Shown here piece after piece: positions 12,405 to 24,011 of a stretch of DNA of 64,000 nucleotides. Origin of the DNA: Curvularia sp. ZM96 (taxonomy: Eukaryota; Ascomycota; Dothideomycetes; Pleosporales; Pleosporaceae); contig JAJGBQ010000001.1 of assembly GCA_022457065.1 (NCBI GenBank), positions 434,001 to 498,000 on the forward strand, in the 5' to 3' direction. The translations under genes and the position numbers were made by a program. The notes below the pieces were generated by a model, which saw only the letters and a list, made by a program, of their open reading frames with translations, did no database searches and was not told where the DNA came from. Within the stretch, counting starts at the first letter, position 1, and the number at the start of each line of letters is the position of its first letter.

Positions 12405-12545
12405 TCACCGGTAGCGGCGTCGGGAGTGGTGGCCTGGCGTCGCTACCCGGTTTGTAAGAACTTCGCTAACTTCTATTAGGTTGGGCTTCGGCCTCTGTTG
12501 ATTGCTCGTTCGAGCCCCGCCGCTTGCGGCCATACTTTTTTTTTG
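12405..12545 (+). ncRNA. Possible pol III transcript or tRNA-derived element
   Basis: A TATA-like stretch (12378-12392) is followed by a GC-rich segment, a perfect B-box-type GTTCGAGCC at 12508-12516, a GC hairpin and a run of nine T at 12536-12544, a strong pol III terminator. A normal tRNA fold fails: the T-stem has two mismatches and there is no matching 5' acceptor strand. A tRNA pseudogene, SINE remnant or unrelated ncRNA are all possible. Confidence 0.25.
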
Positions 12546-15500
12546 CTTCTGTCTGTTGTATCACGGCCTGTGATGAGCACTCTACAGGAGTACTATCACA
12601 AACATCATTCTTGCACAGGCTGCCAATGAAAGAGACGGTCTCTGCCCGCTCTGACCTTGGGACAGAACTGTGAACGTAAAAGTATTCCTTTTTTTTGTTT
12701 TTGCCTCTGCTTCCCCTAAGACACTTGGAATTTATCTCCAGAAGAACAACGGTAGGTCGCTCCCAAGCTCACCAAAAGTCGAAGGTCAAAAAGAGAACCA
12801 CTTTTCAGTCGAAGTATTGAAGTTTCAGTACGTCCATGAGGAGAAAAGTACATTTCTCAGTCTTAGATGTGTCCGGCACCAATAGAGTGCGACAATTATG
12901 TGCCATCAGGCTCGCCTGCCTTACTAACAGCAATGCAACATTTGCTCTGAATCTGTATAGCTCTGTGTATGCTATACCACAAGACTGCAAAGCCCGTGCC
13001 CAGTCTACCATTCAAAGCCCCCTGAATACAAGAATGCCGCCAAAGTAGACCTATGACAATCCTTTTGCGACTGATCAAAGTCGACCGAGCCAGTCTAGCA
13101 TTATATGCTATGCATAACAAGAATGCACGCCATGGCGTTCAAGCCAGCAAGGTAAGATAAGAACCCTCCAGTCAGCTACTGTATGCTTTGAATATTGTGT
13201 TATTCTCTGTCCTTGTTCTCGATCTCCTTTCTATGTTGTCCCCTGTTTTCCCAATAGCCAGTGCTGTCGCTTGGCTGTTCCTTCCCTTTACGGTCCCTTC
13301 CACGAAGCACCTCCGTTCCCTTTACTGGTGTCGTAACCCTTTCCGCCCTGCTCTATTGTCATTGTCTACCTCGTCTCAAGCACTTCTTCCTTCTCTCAAA
13401 GTCTACTGTCCATCCCGTATTGTATCCTCCCTCATAGTAATGTCTCGGTCTTTCTCCACGTCTTCCACCGAAAAGCGTTCAGACCCACACCTTCCCATCT
13501 CTCAGCGGCCCCAGAACAAGGGATTTGCTAGTATCATAACCACAGGCCTTCCTATCCTTTTACAGGCCCTGGGATTGTTATCGTGTGTTGTGATGCGGGG
13601 TGGGGAGTGGACGCTGGGTCCGCGCCGTGTAGGTTCGACTGTAAGAGTGCAGATGGCGGGTCGAGGGACGGCTTCGGTGCGTGTTCGGATCGCGGACAAG
13701 GAGGAGGTACGGGTCTTGTAGGAGGGCGGCAGAGACGGCTAAGAGGGTTGGACGCGGTTGGTCTTGACACGGCGATATCTGGGGCTTCCTGATCGGGTCA
13801 GCTTCAATTCTTGTCCTCTGAGTTTCCGCACTTCATGGAGGGGGTATAGTGCTTACTTGCCCTTTGCAGTCCACCCTTGGACCAACTCGCTTTGTCTTGT
13901 CCCCTGCCAGTTTGATGTCTACCCAGCTCCACATCGCGTGGGTCTACACTGGGTCCCAGCCATGCTCGTGTGCCCTGCAGATCTTTGCTGACCATGGTAT
14001 AGTTTCCTTCGGTACAGCGGCATGCCAAGCTGTCAGTGTAAAGACATCCCTGATACCGAATGTGCGTACCGCCATACTTCGCTGTCATTGGTTCGGATTA
14101 TTTCGATCGATTGCCCATCCTGGACTGTGTCCTTGTATACGTACTCCAGAAATGGTCGCAGATCCTGACAGAGTTTAATGCTTTCAAGCCACAACGAAGG
14201 ATATCCAAACTGCCTTGGGGTCTCTGGATCTCTCCCTCGTCTGCCTGCCCTAACATACGACAATATTGTCCAGCCCCTCGCCCTCGTTCTCTGTCGTTGT
14301 CCAAATGCTGCTCATGGAGCTGTATTCCTTTCCGCCTAGGTATCCAACCCGGTATCGCTATTGTATTGCGCGTGCTATGCCGTTGGACGTGTAACGTTGG
14401 CGGTTCTCTCGGGAAGCAGCCATGGGCGGTCGTGGGGCTCGGAGATCTCGTACTGGTGCGCCTAGATGTGCCTGTGGGACGGTTCAGCCAAGTTACAGTT
14501 TGCAGCCGCTCGTAAACTGATGCTACTGCCAAGACAGCAGGCTGCGCCAGCTTCGAAAAGCGGCATTGACTGTAAGGGTGTAGTATGAAAGCGGCATTTG
14601 TGGGTTCGCGCCAGCACTTGCCGCACACCAGGCTACCGTATGCTGATCCTATCGCACTTCCGCTTCATTCCTGGTAGGTCCAGCAATTACTGGAGGTCCA
14701 TTGCATTATGCTCATGTGGCATATGTTTATGGTGGTCGTTCTTCAGATTCCGGGCTGAGACAGCTTGTCAGCCTGTGTTTGACCAATGGCCGTGTTTGCT
14801 CAACATGCCGCAATGAAGACGCAGCACCGCTTGCTACTATGCTGCCGCTGGCTAAGAATAAGCTCAACAGTGCCTGCGTCGAGCACACAGATGCCGTATC
14901 ACGAAAATCCTTGGTGTTTAGACTGTCCATACCACTGTCGACACCCGCCCCTGTTCTGGTATCTGCACCATAGTTTCTTTGGCCAGCTGGCTCGCTAACG
15001 AGGCCTTCTGTCTGTCTGTCCGCACAGCATTTCCCCCGATGCGTGATATTTCGTAGGTAATCCTGTCCACTTCTGGCACCATATACGCAGACAATCTGTA
15101 AGATGAACGAATACGTCCAACCCACGCCTCGAGAACGCCCGCCCCGTAATCAAGTTCAAGGATCATAGCAAATATAAATGCTGCCAAGTGCTACATCTAC
15201 AGTCTTCACGCAGGGCATAAACTGAAATTTTAGGAGAGCTTGGTCAGAACACTGTCGCGAGGAACAAACACAGGAAGCCTGTTTTCAGTCTGCTGTCAAA
15301 GCATGACAGGCACGCACACAAACGCTATAATCAGAACACAGAGGTCTTTAGCAGGCCCAAATGGATCGTATACTGGGACTTTAAGGTGGAACAATGGTAG
15401 CAAGACTGAGATTCTTGTCAACGGCGCCGCCTGGCAGAGTCGTAGGCTCAGGTTCTTCTGTAGCTATCATATGTGTACACAGTTCGCTTGCGAGCCGCAC

Positions 15501-16643
15501 AAACCGCCTGAAATATCACTGCTGCCCTTTATCGGTGCTCTATGGGCTTGACTCTCAGTGCCAATTTCTTCACAGCCATTAATACAGACGCTCACGCATA
15601 TCATAGTGGATAACAATCACAGTGCACATGATGTAGATGAGAAACAAAGCATGGAATTGACCTATATAAATGTAGCCAGGCCGTATTCTAGCTGAGGCAT
15701 TGAAAAGAGCCAAGCTAGTACGATGGCCGGCGTTGATCTAGGGATGCTACGAAGTCGCCAGACCTGCAGCTAACGCGGTCGTACCAACATATAAGAACGT
15801 AATGCCCGACCGTCGTCGCGCCCAGGTTCTGGATTGTATGCCATAAGCAAAAAGCTCTCCGGCACTGAAGCCTGGAGCGGAGTGAAAGCTCGTCGTCGGA
15901 AACCTGTAGTGCGTTACTAACTGTAAACAAGAGGGGGGAGGGAGACGGAAGGAAGGGGGAAAGGCGAGAAACTCTCGCTGACACTCTCAGACAGTGCTAA
16001 TGTGTTCGGCATGGGGTATCTGCGTTGAAAACTACAACATCCTAGTCATCATTGGGTGTCTGTTGATAGGCCGCTCCGATGTGCAAACAGTGAAAGGGAA
16101 GAAGGGGAAACTCAGCTTGATCTTGTCATCAGAGGCGATGACTCCAGTTGTTTTGATGGCGCGTGCCAGTAGCCAGCCAATGCCGGCAATGTACCTAGAG
16201 TTCGTCAGTGACCTGTATCAGAGTGACGGGGAGGTTACCTCTGGTCTTGCAAGCTGCCATCAGACGATACAGAGTTGTTTTCATGGGAAGGTCAACAACT
16301 ACAACTATGATTATTAAAATCATGTGGCATAGAAGTAAAGCAAGACAAGAGGTAGAAGGAGTGCACTTAGCTTGTTGGTGGAGATGTTGTCGAGTGGAGG
16401 TTGAAGTAGAAGGATTGGAGGTCAGGACCCGATCGGGGGTTTATATAGTAGTAGGGGCAGAAGGTTCGAGGGCACTTTCACAGTCACCGCGTGCTGTGGC
16501 CCCACTTTTCCTTACGTGCTTGAAGACCGCTAGGGCCCGACATAGGGAGGGAGCAAACAGACATTGTGCTCAGGGACAGTAGATTTTATGATCTGTCAGT
16601 CCATTGAAGATACATCCTCCAATATATACCAATTCCAATAACG

Positions 16644-17168
16644 ATGCCTCTCCACGACGACACCAGCAGCAGCAGCGGCGGCAGTAGCAGCAGCAGCAGT
16701 AGCAACAGCAGCAGTAGCAACAGCGTACGAACCGGTCGTGCCACTGGCCATTGGATCTTTTTTTCTCGTCCTCCTCCCCTTCCTCCTCAACCAGAGGAGC
16801 GTATACGCCAGTATGAGGAATTGATGGACATAATCCACAAACGTTTGCTGATGCGACAATCTGTCATCAGGAACGCCCGTCGTGCGGACCAGATCCGCTG
16901 GCTAGAGAATAACAGCAGGATCGACAGGGGCCTGTACTTCTTCTTCCTCCACAGGGTCGAGGCCTTGGAGGAGGAGTATAGGGAGTCGCAGAGGTCGCTC
17001 CTCGAGAGACTGCAGGTCATGGCTCCGGTAAGTCAACACAGAGCTCACCTGAATAACAAACTATGTTGGTTTACTGACTATCACCAAAGGCCCAACTTCA
17101 AGCACGCCTGGAGGAGGCGAGAGACATGTCACCCAGATGGTGGCCAGCCAAGGCCTGGCTGCCAAACC

Positions 17169-17202
<34 letters not shown>

Positions 17203-17206
17203 TTGA
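16644..17206 (+). CDS. Serine-rich orphan protein with coiled coil and acidic tail
   Basis: Predicted 166-aa protein of unknown function in two exons, 16644-17027 and 17090-17206. The 62-nt intron (GTAAGT..CAAAG) has a good CTGAC branch site. Residues 7-28 are mostly Ser from AGC repeats. A Pro-rich stretch follows, then a helical Glu/Arg/Leu-rich region (about residues 50-145) likely to form a coiled coil. After splicing the frame ends in DDSDDSDD, encoded by tandem GACGACAGC units. Reading through the intron instead gives a basic, unconvincing extension. I recognise no domain; it may be lineage-specific. Confidence 0.55.
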
Positions 17207-17537
17207 GCTCCAGCAATTGACCTTGCTGGACGCAGTGCTAGGTACGTCCTTCTTTTCGCTACACCCCTTCCTTGTCTTCACTCCTATCGCGATCCTTGCT
17301 TGTCAGCACCGTGTTTCTTCCATAAATACGATGTCAAGAGGGATTGCAAGATTAAACACACCTCTTTCTCAGACGACTGGTGATCCACGACTCCAGGGAC
17401 ATGAGTGGACTAGGTAACACCCTAGCAACTATCATCTTGATAAAGACTCATATCTCGATGTGAACACTAGTGGTGACATTTTGTCTTTCTACTTTGATTT
17501 TACGTCTAAGTACAAGCAAGCTAGTAGCATCGATAGG

Positions 17538-17546
17538 TTTATAAAA
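17538..17546 (+). promoter_or_regulatory. TATA-like element
   Basis: TTTATAAAA lies about 80 bp upstream of the small ORF starting at 17623 and is followed by a pyrimidine-rich leader. Confidence 0.3.
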
Positions 17547-17622
17547 GCCTTCTTCTTTGTCGTCGCCTCACAGTTCCCGGGTCTCTCGCGCTTCTCTGCC
17601 CCCCTCGACCGACCCGCCCACC

Positions 17623-17748
17623 ATGTCGATGTCCTCGAATGCCCGCTGGAGTTATGTCTTCTGGTTTTCTGTATCTGCACTGCTCGGACGTGGTTCGAGC
17701 TACGATAATCCTCAACGTCAAACCTCGTTCATGCAGCCGACGAGCTGA
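17623..17748 (+). CDS. Possible 41-aa peptide with hydrophobic segment
   Basis: The ATG sits in a favourable context (CACCATGTC) downstream of a TATA-like box. The peptide has a hydrophobic stretch (WSYVFWFSVSALLG) that could be a membrane or signal segment, followed by a polar tail. No homology is recognised and the frame is short enough to be chance. Confidence 0.25.
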   Translation: MSMSSNARWSYVFWFSVSALLGRGSSYDNPQRQTSFMQPTS

Positions 17749-18080
17749 TGGAGGAAAGGATACATAGATAAGAAAGAACGTCCTTTCAAATACAATGTTT
17801 CATTTATGGCATCATGGCTTGATGGCAATTCCGTTACATTCTCTCAGTGAACGTGCCGTGTGAACTCGTCGTCTAAGTGGTCTCTATCTCTGTTGATCTG
17901 CCCACCTGTCTTGGTTGTGACATATCAAGTCGTGCCAATATTTCGTAGGCTAACTCCCCGCTTATACACGATCTGCCATGGATTGTTAACATCTACATAA
18001 GACATCACTTTGAAGGTCTTGTATTCATCAACTTCGTAAATTGTCTGACTAATAAATCACTAAGAATTATTCTATGCCTA
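17749..18080. other. Short intergenic region
   Basis: 3' flank of the M28 peptidase gene. Nothing else recognised. Confidence 0.5.
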
Positions 18081-20553
18081 TTAGTCTCTTTCCAACCAGT
18101 CCGCAGCACTATCAATCGCCTTGCTCACGATACCAATCCAACGTTCTGTGGCATCCTCATCCTTCTCCCCAATAGATTCTACTATACCTGGGAATGTCGC
18201 GCCCGAGTAACCAGTCCACTTGCCTGGCGCAAAAACCACGTGTTTGAACCAGCTCCTTCCATCAAGTCCGTCGGGGAACAGAAACTTACGCTCCAAGTAC
18301 TTGTACTTAGTGTTGACGGCACGAATCGCAAGGAAGAGTTGAACCTTTTTCCAAGGCTGCCACCAGGGGATACTGTCAATCCGCGAGTACACATCTTGGA
18401 GATATGCAGCGCGTTCGTCATGAACAGTAGAGGCATTGAGGAAATGAACTACCGCTTCATCGAGGGGCTGCCACATTTCTGGTGATGCGTTGTCTGGAGA
18501 AGAAGCGAGTGCTATGTGTTTGGCGGCTTGGACGTACTTTCGCAATCCCAGCGCATAGTCTGTCGCATTCAATTCAAGAACAGGTAAGTCGATGAGTCTC
18601 GCTGCTACAAGCGCCCAGGCCTTTGCGATGGTGGCGTGGTACTCGAAGCTGGGATCACCGTACTTCTTCATCCAGTCGAAAGAATCGTAGTTGCTGTGAT
18701 AGTGGTACACAGCAGACTTGGGGCTAGAGCCAAAGCCCATGTCAATTGACGGAATGCCAGCGAAATCTTGAAAAGCAGTGAAGTCACTACCAGATCCCAT
18801 CGTCTCAATCCGCTTGGCCCATACGTTGTAGACTGATTGTCCAGGTACTGTCTGGTTGGGCGAGGCAACTATTCGGACTAGGTTGTGTTAGCAGACATCC
18901 ATCAATAGGTCTCAATGTACTTACTGGCTTCTTCAACCACCCTATTCAGCAGTGGCGCAGCCGCAAGCATGAAATCTGGTCCCTTTGTACCGACATCAAC
19001 ATTGAGGTATGCGACAGCCGAATTAGAGAGCCAGGGCAGATATTCCTCCACCCACTCTGTGCTTCCAACCAAGCCGTATTCCTCACCATCCCAGCTTGCG
19101 AACACGATAGTCCTCAATGGCTTCCAGCCAGCCTCCATTGCGGCACCAAAGCTTCGGATCACCTCGTTCAGCGCTGCGGAACCGCTATTGGGGTCTCCTG
19201 CGCCTCCAGCAATCCAAGCATCTCGGTGGTTCCCCAGAATGACGACCTCGTCGCTAATTGTGCCATTGATGACTCCAATTACATTCCATAATGGTGTCGT
19301 GACGTATTCTTGTTCGTTCACAAGATTTAACACAAGGTCGTCTGGAGATGGTCCAATGTTGTATTGCACCCCCTTGTAGTCTAGCCCACCGCTGTGCCAA
19401 TGATTGCTGAAGGATGACGCTTTCGGTCCGTGGTCATTGAGGGCTTTGAGGAGTGGGAGGGCATCCAGGTACGAGATGGGTAGAGAAGGAATGTGTGGCA
19501 TGGCATGATCGACAGGTTGGCGTGGACAGTCGGGTTTCGAGGGATAACCAGGGGTGGTTGGATCACCCGGGGCAAAACCTAGGAGACAGTTAGCAAAGCA
19601 CCGGAAGATAATAGGCGAGACTTACTCAAGAACTGGACGCTTCCTCGCTGGACGCTGCTTGGCTCTCTGGCCGGACCATTTGGATAAGTTGCGAGGCCGT
19701 TCTTCTCGGTGACCTCCCCGTCGTCACCGGGATCGCTGTACATGACCACACCGACCATGCCCAATTCTTGCGCGCGCTTAACCTTCAGACCCCGGAAAAC
19801 ACCGCCATACTTGGCCAATGCAATCTTGCCTTCCAGGCTGATGTTTGCGGCCCTCAGTTCTTCAAAGTCTTGGTAGGTCCCATAGTTCACGAAAACGTAG
19901 GGAGCTGTAACATTGCCTGAAGCGCTGTATCCGTGGAAGGTAGGTATGCGGTCTGCAAGTTGACTGGACTGATCTTCATCCAAGACGTCTTCTTCCAGCC
20001 GCGCTTCGTATGCGACCTCCCATGTGCTCCCCGATGCAGCACTATCCTTCTTTTCATGTCCAGGTTCGATCCTTTCCATCAGAGCCAGCCGGTGGCCCTT
20101 AGGGTAGTTGATGAACACTTCATAATCGACGATAGTGCTAGGGACTCCCCATTCTTGCCATCGCTCCCTCGTCCATAATGCTTGGCTAAGGTTTTTGCCG
20201 GCAAGATGTGGTCCACTCGTGTAGTATCTGCTCCATTTCTCCGCTGTTTCTGCATTTGGCGTCTCAAGTAAAGTTTTCTGTAGGTCGTCGAAGCCCGATG
20301 TCGTCTTGCGCGCCCATCCTTCGGGGATTTGCAAAGTAGACGAAGACAGGAATGTCGGCACGCGCGATAGCGAAGCTTCTTCGTTTTCGTTGGGAGGAGC
20401 AATGCTGAAGAAGAAGACGGCAGCGATTCCACCAGCGACTATTGTTGCGCTCAGAAGAGTGGTACAGAAGAATCGGAGGCGATGATGTGGGTAACGGTCG
20501 CGATGGGGTCGGACATCGACGCGTTGAATCAGTGGGCTTCTTTCGTCTGCCAT
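18081..20553 (-). CDS. M28 glutamate carboxypeptidase-like protein (Vps70/NAALADase type)
   Basis: Predicted type II membrane zinc peptidase of 792 aa, probably vacuolar or secretory-pathway. Exons 20553-19626, 19578-18925 and 18877-18081 with two 47-nt introns. The cytosolic N-terminus (MADERSPL) is followed by a membrane helix around residues 28-50, then PA-like, M28 and C-terminal TFR-dimer-like regions. Zinc and catalytic residues in place: His427 and Asp438 (NHRDAWIAGGAGDPNSGS), Glu474-Glu475 (WDGEEYG), Asp504 (NVDVG), and a later His in YHSNYDSF. Splicing restores FAPGDPTTPGYPS at junction 1 and a continuous VVEEAIRIVASP at junction 2. Length fits the family. The ATG at 20553 was preferred over an upstream in-frame start because it gives a compact type II topology. 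Confidence 0.9.
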
Positions 20554-21117
20554 GGCTGTGGACTTTTCATTGCTCACCAGGAGCTGCGTATGCCTATAAG
20601 GATGAGTCTTTAACACCTAACCAGAGGCACCTGGGAACGATAAGGGTAGCTTCAAATAGCTATGGCATCGCTTTAGTTTGCATGGCGTCACCTGCATGAA
20701 CATCTTATCTGCTCGTATCTTAGCGCGCATCTTCTGGGAAGGCAGGGGCCAAGGAGCCGCGGCATGTATACAACCACCGACGAAACCCTGAGCCAGGACA
20801 CAACTTGACCAACGACTATCACAATCCATGTGGGCCGACAACCTACAGCGACGAAAACTATGCAAACTAACTTGCAGAACAATCACCTCACCTATCGCAT
20901 TCCTTGAAACACAAAAACAGCCCTCCTGTTGTCTCGCCTATACTTCACTATCCAAAGCGATTTCACCCCTTTACGCATTACAGCTCTAAGTTCGCAGACC
21001 CCAAAGCATCGACAAGCCCGCTCCCTCAATCGTAACTCCAATCTGCCACACCTCGCACGGGTGAACTTGCGCGCTTCCCGTCTCTTACCCGAGAAGCATG
21101 AGACCGCGGTCTCCGGA

Positions 21118-21936
21118 ATGACGAAGGGGCACGTGCGAGACCCGTTGTTCTCATCTATAGACTACGCAAGTCTAGAATTCCTGACCATTGGTGGATCAGG
21201 AACCATATATGCGATCGACGAGGAAAGAATACTGAAGGAGTTCCACGATGTAGGGATCGACATTGAGTGTCAAGCACTCGAACGTCTAAAAGGCCATATA
21301 AATATTGTAAGATGTCTAGGTGCAGCACAGAACGGACTCATCCTCGAACGTGGTAGAACCGTCCGGGAAGTAATTCAAGAAAGCGGAGCTTGTCAGATCC
21401 CGTTACGGATAAAAGTTCGCTGGCTGCATGAAGCTGCAGAGGGAATGCGATTTATGCACGACAATGGCATTCTTCATGCTGACACTGGATGCCACAATTG
21501 GATTATAGTTCAGGAGCGCCTAAAAATCATCGACTTTGAAGGCAGTAGCATTGATGGAGAAGACGCAGGGGCCTGCTATGAGTGGTTTAGTTACAAGGAA
21601 TCTTCCCCAAGAATTAGTCGGAAGACCGATATCTTCGCATTTGGCTGCGCGATGTTCGAAGTCATAACAGGCAAACACCCACATAACGAGCTTCTTGAAT
21701 TTGAGGATCGAATGATCCGTGTCAAACTGCTATATGCTGAGAATCAGTTTCCGGAAGTCGAAAACATACCTTTAGGTAAATTAATGCAGGCTTGTTGGCA
21801 TGGTGCTTTCGACTCCATGGATGAACTGCTTCAAGAGCTTCGACGTAGCTTACGACCTAGTGAGCAAGCAAAGTCTGACCACTGGGATGTGAAAGCGGTG
21901 TTCTTTAACCTGTTAAGTTCATTGGGGTTTTTTTGA
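21118..21936 (+). CDS. Protein kinase-like protein with altered catalytic motifs
   Basis: Predicted 272-aa soluble kinase-fold protein. A glycine-rich loop (IGGSGTIYAID) is followed by a candidate ATP-site Lys in ILKEF. The catalytic loop reads HADTGCHNW where HRD..N is usual, keeping Asp and Asn. The metal-binding motif reads DFEG rather than DFG. The C-lobe has DIFAFGCAMFEVITGKHPH, a normal subdomain IX. The upstream open frame has no ATG, so 21118 is the first credible start. Similar small kinase-like genes are expanded in some filamentous ascomycetes. It may be a weak kinase or a pseudokinase; substrate unknown. Confidence 0.7.
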   Translation: MTKGHVRDPLFSSIDYASLEFLTIGGSGTIYAIDEERILKEFHDVGIDIECQALERLKGHINIVRCLGAAQNGLILERGRTVREVIQESGACQIPLRIKVRWLHEAAEGMRFMHDNGILHADTGCHNWIIVQERLKIIDFEGSSIDGEDAGACYEWFSYKESSPRISRKTDIFAFGCAMFEVITGKHPHNELLEFEDRMIRVKLLYAENQFPEVENIPLGKLMQACWHGAFDSMDELLQELRRSLRPSEQAKSDHWDVKAVFFNLLSSLGFF

Positions 21937-23325
21937 GCGTTTAGGTATCAGGAGATGTCTATAACGATATTGTATGATATCGCATCCATCGTATCCTTTT
22001 ACCATTCTTGGTGTGCCCTTCCAGATTCGTTGCTTAACCATGAAGATCATACTATTTGTAAAGTCAGATGCTTCAGGCATGCGAACCACATGATATAACT
22101 GACGTCTTCAAAATGCTCTTGTCCAACGAACGTGCCTGAATCTCGACAAAACCTGCACGGAGCGTTCCGGATTGAAGGTAGGAGTGTGCCAAGAGCCGGA
22201 TCATACGTGGAGTTCTCACATCTTGGTCCCGGCTTCGGAGATGCTTCACATCTCCGGTGAAGACGTTTTACAATTTTATGCTGGGCCGGTAGTTGACACT
22301 GGGAATAGATGATCTCGGCTTTAGTGTACCGGCACATAATGAGGACATGTGAGAGCGGGGTACAGTAGGAAAGCTTAAGTCGGAGAGCAGGCGCTCAGTT
22401 CAAGTAGACTTGGTTCCCCGCAGCCCACCCATGTTCTTATGCTATTGCAGTATAGCTCGCTGCTTATCACTTCAGTACCTCTGGTTATCATAAGTACGTA
22501 TTTACCACTGTGCCATGACCCCCCGACTCAAACTAGGAGCACTGAGCACAAAGACACTTTTTCAAGAGCACGAGTCGCGCAACACGTCGAGCCCTCAATT
22601 GCATCAATTGATTAAGTACCTAATGTGGGCAACTAACTGGCAAATACTAAGCACTACCCCCCTTGTGACACGTAAAATCCTCGTCCAGAAAACCAATCTT
22701 AAACTTTGGCGTTTCCCGCCTCAGCCCGTCGGTTGAACTTTTTGATATTAGGTAGTATAAATCTACTGGGGATGTACTCTTTTGCACCTGATAGCCAACT
22801 CAAAATTAAAGCGTTATGCTCATGCTAACGATCGTCCCTTCTTGGCCATCGCTATAAACATGTGCTTCACACCCTTACTTTAGCGTAGCGACGGGCTTGT
22901 CTGGCTAGCTCGGGTATTTCTATCAATGGTTTGAGATGCGAAGTTTGCGCTCATACATATTGGAACCGCTTCAACGTTGTTTGAGGTTAAAGGAGTTTAT
23001 CCGGTGTAGGACTTCAGGGGATTAGCGACGTTATGACTCGGCTGGGATCAGATCAAGAACACTAATGTTCTGCCTTTTTTCATAAGTGGAATGATTGGGC
23101 GTTCTTTCTCGAACCATCTATACACAAGGGGCAATTTTTCGTACTCAAGCGGCCAGTGAGTGTGCAGTGTGCAGTGTGCAACGTTGCCGGGCGTTCCTCT
23201 CTCGTGTGTGCTGTACCACCACTAAGGCTGGTGACGCCAGTAACACTAGTGACAGAGAGAATGATGCCGTTATAAGGGCGGATCTAATAGGGTCATGATG
23301 CTTCTGACGAGCAGAGCACATACCG
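21937..23325. other. Gene-poor AT-leaning region
   Basis: 1.4 kb with only short, unrecognised frames. A small GTGCAGT tandem lies at 23156-23180. No gene supported. Confidence 0.5.
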
Positions 23326-23690
23326 TCAGCAGAAGCATATTCAGAAGCTCGCGAGAGCTGTCCAAGAATCCTTTGCTAAACAAAATCTTATCCATGATAA
23401 TAACCGGGCTTTGGTTAAGACCAGTAAAATGACCCAAAGTTGTCGAGCAAGGAAGTTGCCTCTTTAAAAAAGAAGAAGGAAAGGTCTTTGAATTTGAGGA
23501 CCTCGAGGAGGCGTGATTAGATCAAGCTGCTGCTGGAAACCCGAAAGGCAAACGTGGTCACAAGCGGAAAGCTCCTGTGAAGAAGGAGAGTAAAACATCT
23601 CCAATAGAGTATAAGGCTTTGAAAAAAAAAGCGCCAATCAAGAGCCTATACCATAGAGAATTCCGGAGGCGCCAACGTATTGATCGCCTA
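23326..23690 (+). pseudogene. Pogo/Fot1-type DDE transposase C-terminal remnant
   Basis: One frame reads IQKLARAVQESFAKQN then DNNRALVK. This corresponds to the region after the DDE domain in fungal pogo-class transposases, where KLA..AQ.sFA and then NN..L.. are typical. After a stop and frame change it continues KVFEFEDLEEA, a stop, then a basic GKRGHKRKAP tail, also typical. Frameshift and stops show it is dead. No intact catalytic domain or inverted repeats were found nearby. Confidence 0.55.
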
Positions 23691-24011
23691 ACGACGCAAA
23701 TCCAAACACGAGGACTAAAGATACACCCGCTTGGACAATCGGCTTCCAACTTTTGCCCGAAGCGAAACTTCTACACGCAATTCCACAGTAACGTTTGACT
23801 AATCTCTACCTTTGTACGCCTTCGTCGCGAAAGCAGCCTAGAGCCAGATGACGCCAAGGCTTGTGTCACCCTACCAAAGCAGATCAGGTGCGGGGGGTTC
23901 GAGGCAGTAAGTTCCCTAGAAACCTTCTCTTCCCACTTTGACCTTTGCCTAACTTTTTTTTGAATTACTAAAGTTGGTTGTACCAATTGGCACCTCATTG
24001 CGTCACTCGTT

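Larger units (their letters stand above)
8280..16643. other. 8.4-kb gene-poor region of normal base composition
   Basis: No open frame here gives a recognisable intact protein, and frames on both strands are short and overlapping. It is not AT-rich, so it does not look heavily RIP-mutated. Minus-strand translations contain scattered stretches reminiscent of Ty1/copia polyprotein (gag-like near 10.6 kb, integrase-end-like near 14.3 kb), broken by frameshifts and stops. A pol III-like arrangement lies near 12.4-12.54 kb. Genuine multi-exon lineage-specific or noncoding genes cannot be excluded. Confidence 0.5.

Noticed and set aside
12440..12530. tRNA gene around the GTTCGAGCC box
   Set aside because: T-stem has two mismatches and no 5' acceptor partner exists; kept only as a possible pol III-derived element.
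13188..13721. 177-aa plus-strand frame with hydrophobic start
   Set aside because: Hydrophobicity comes from a T/C-rich stretch; no homology, and competing frames overlap it.
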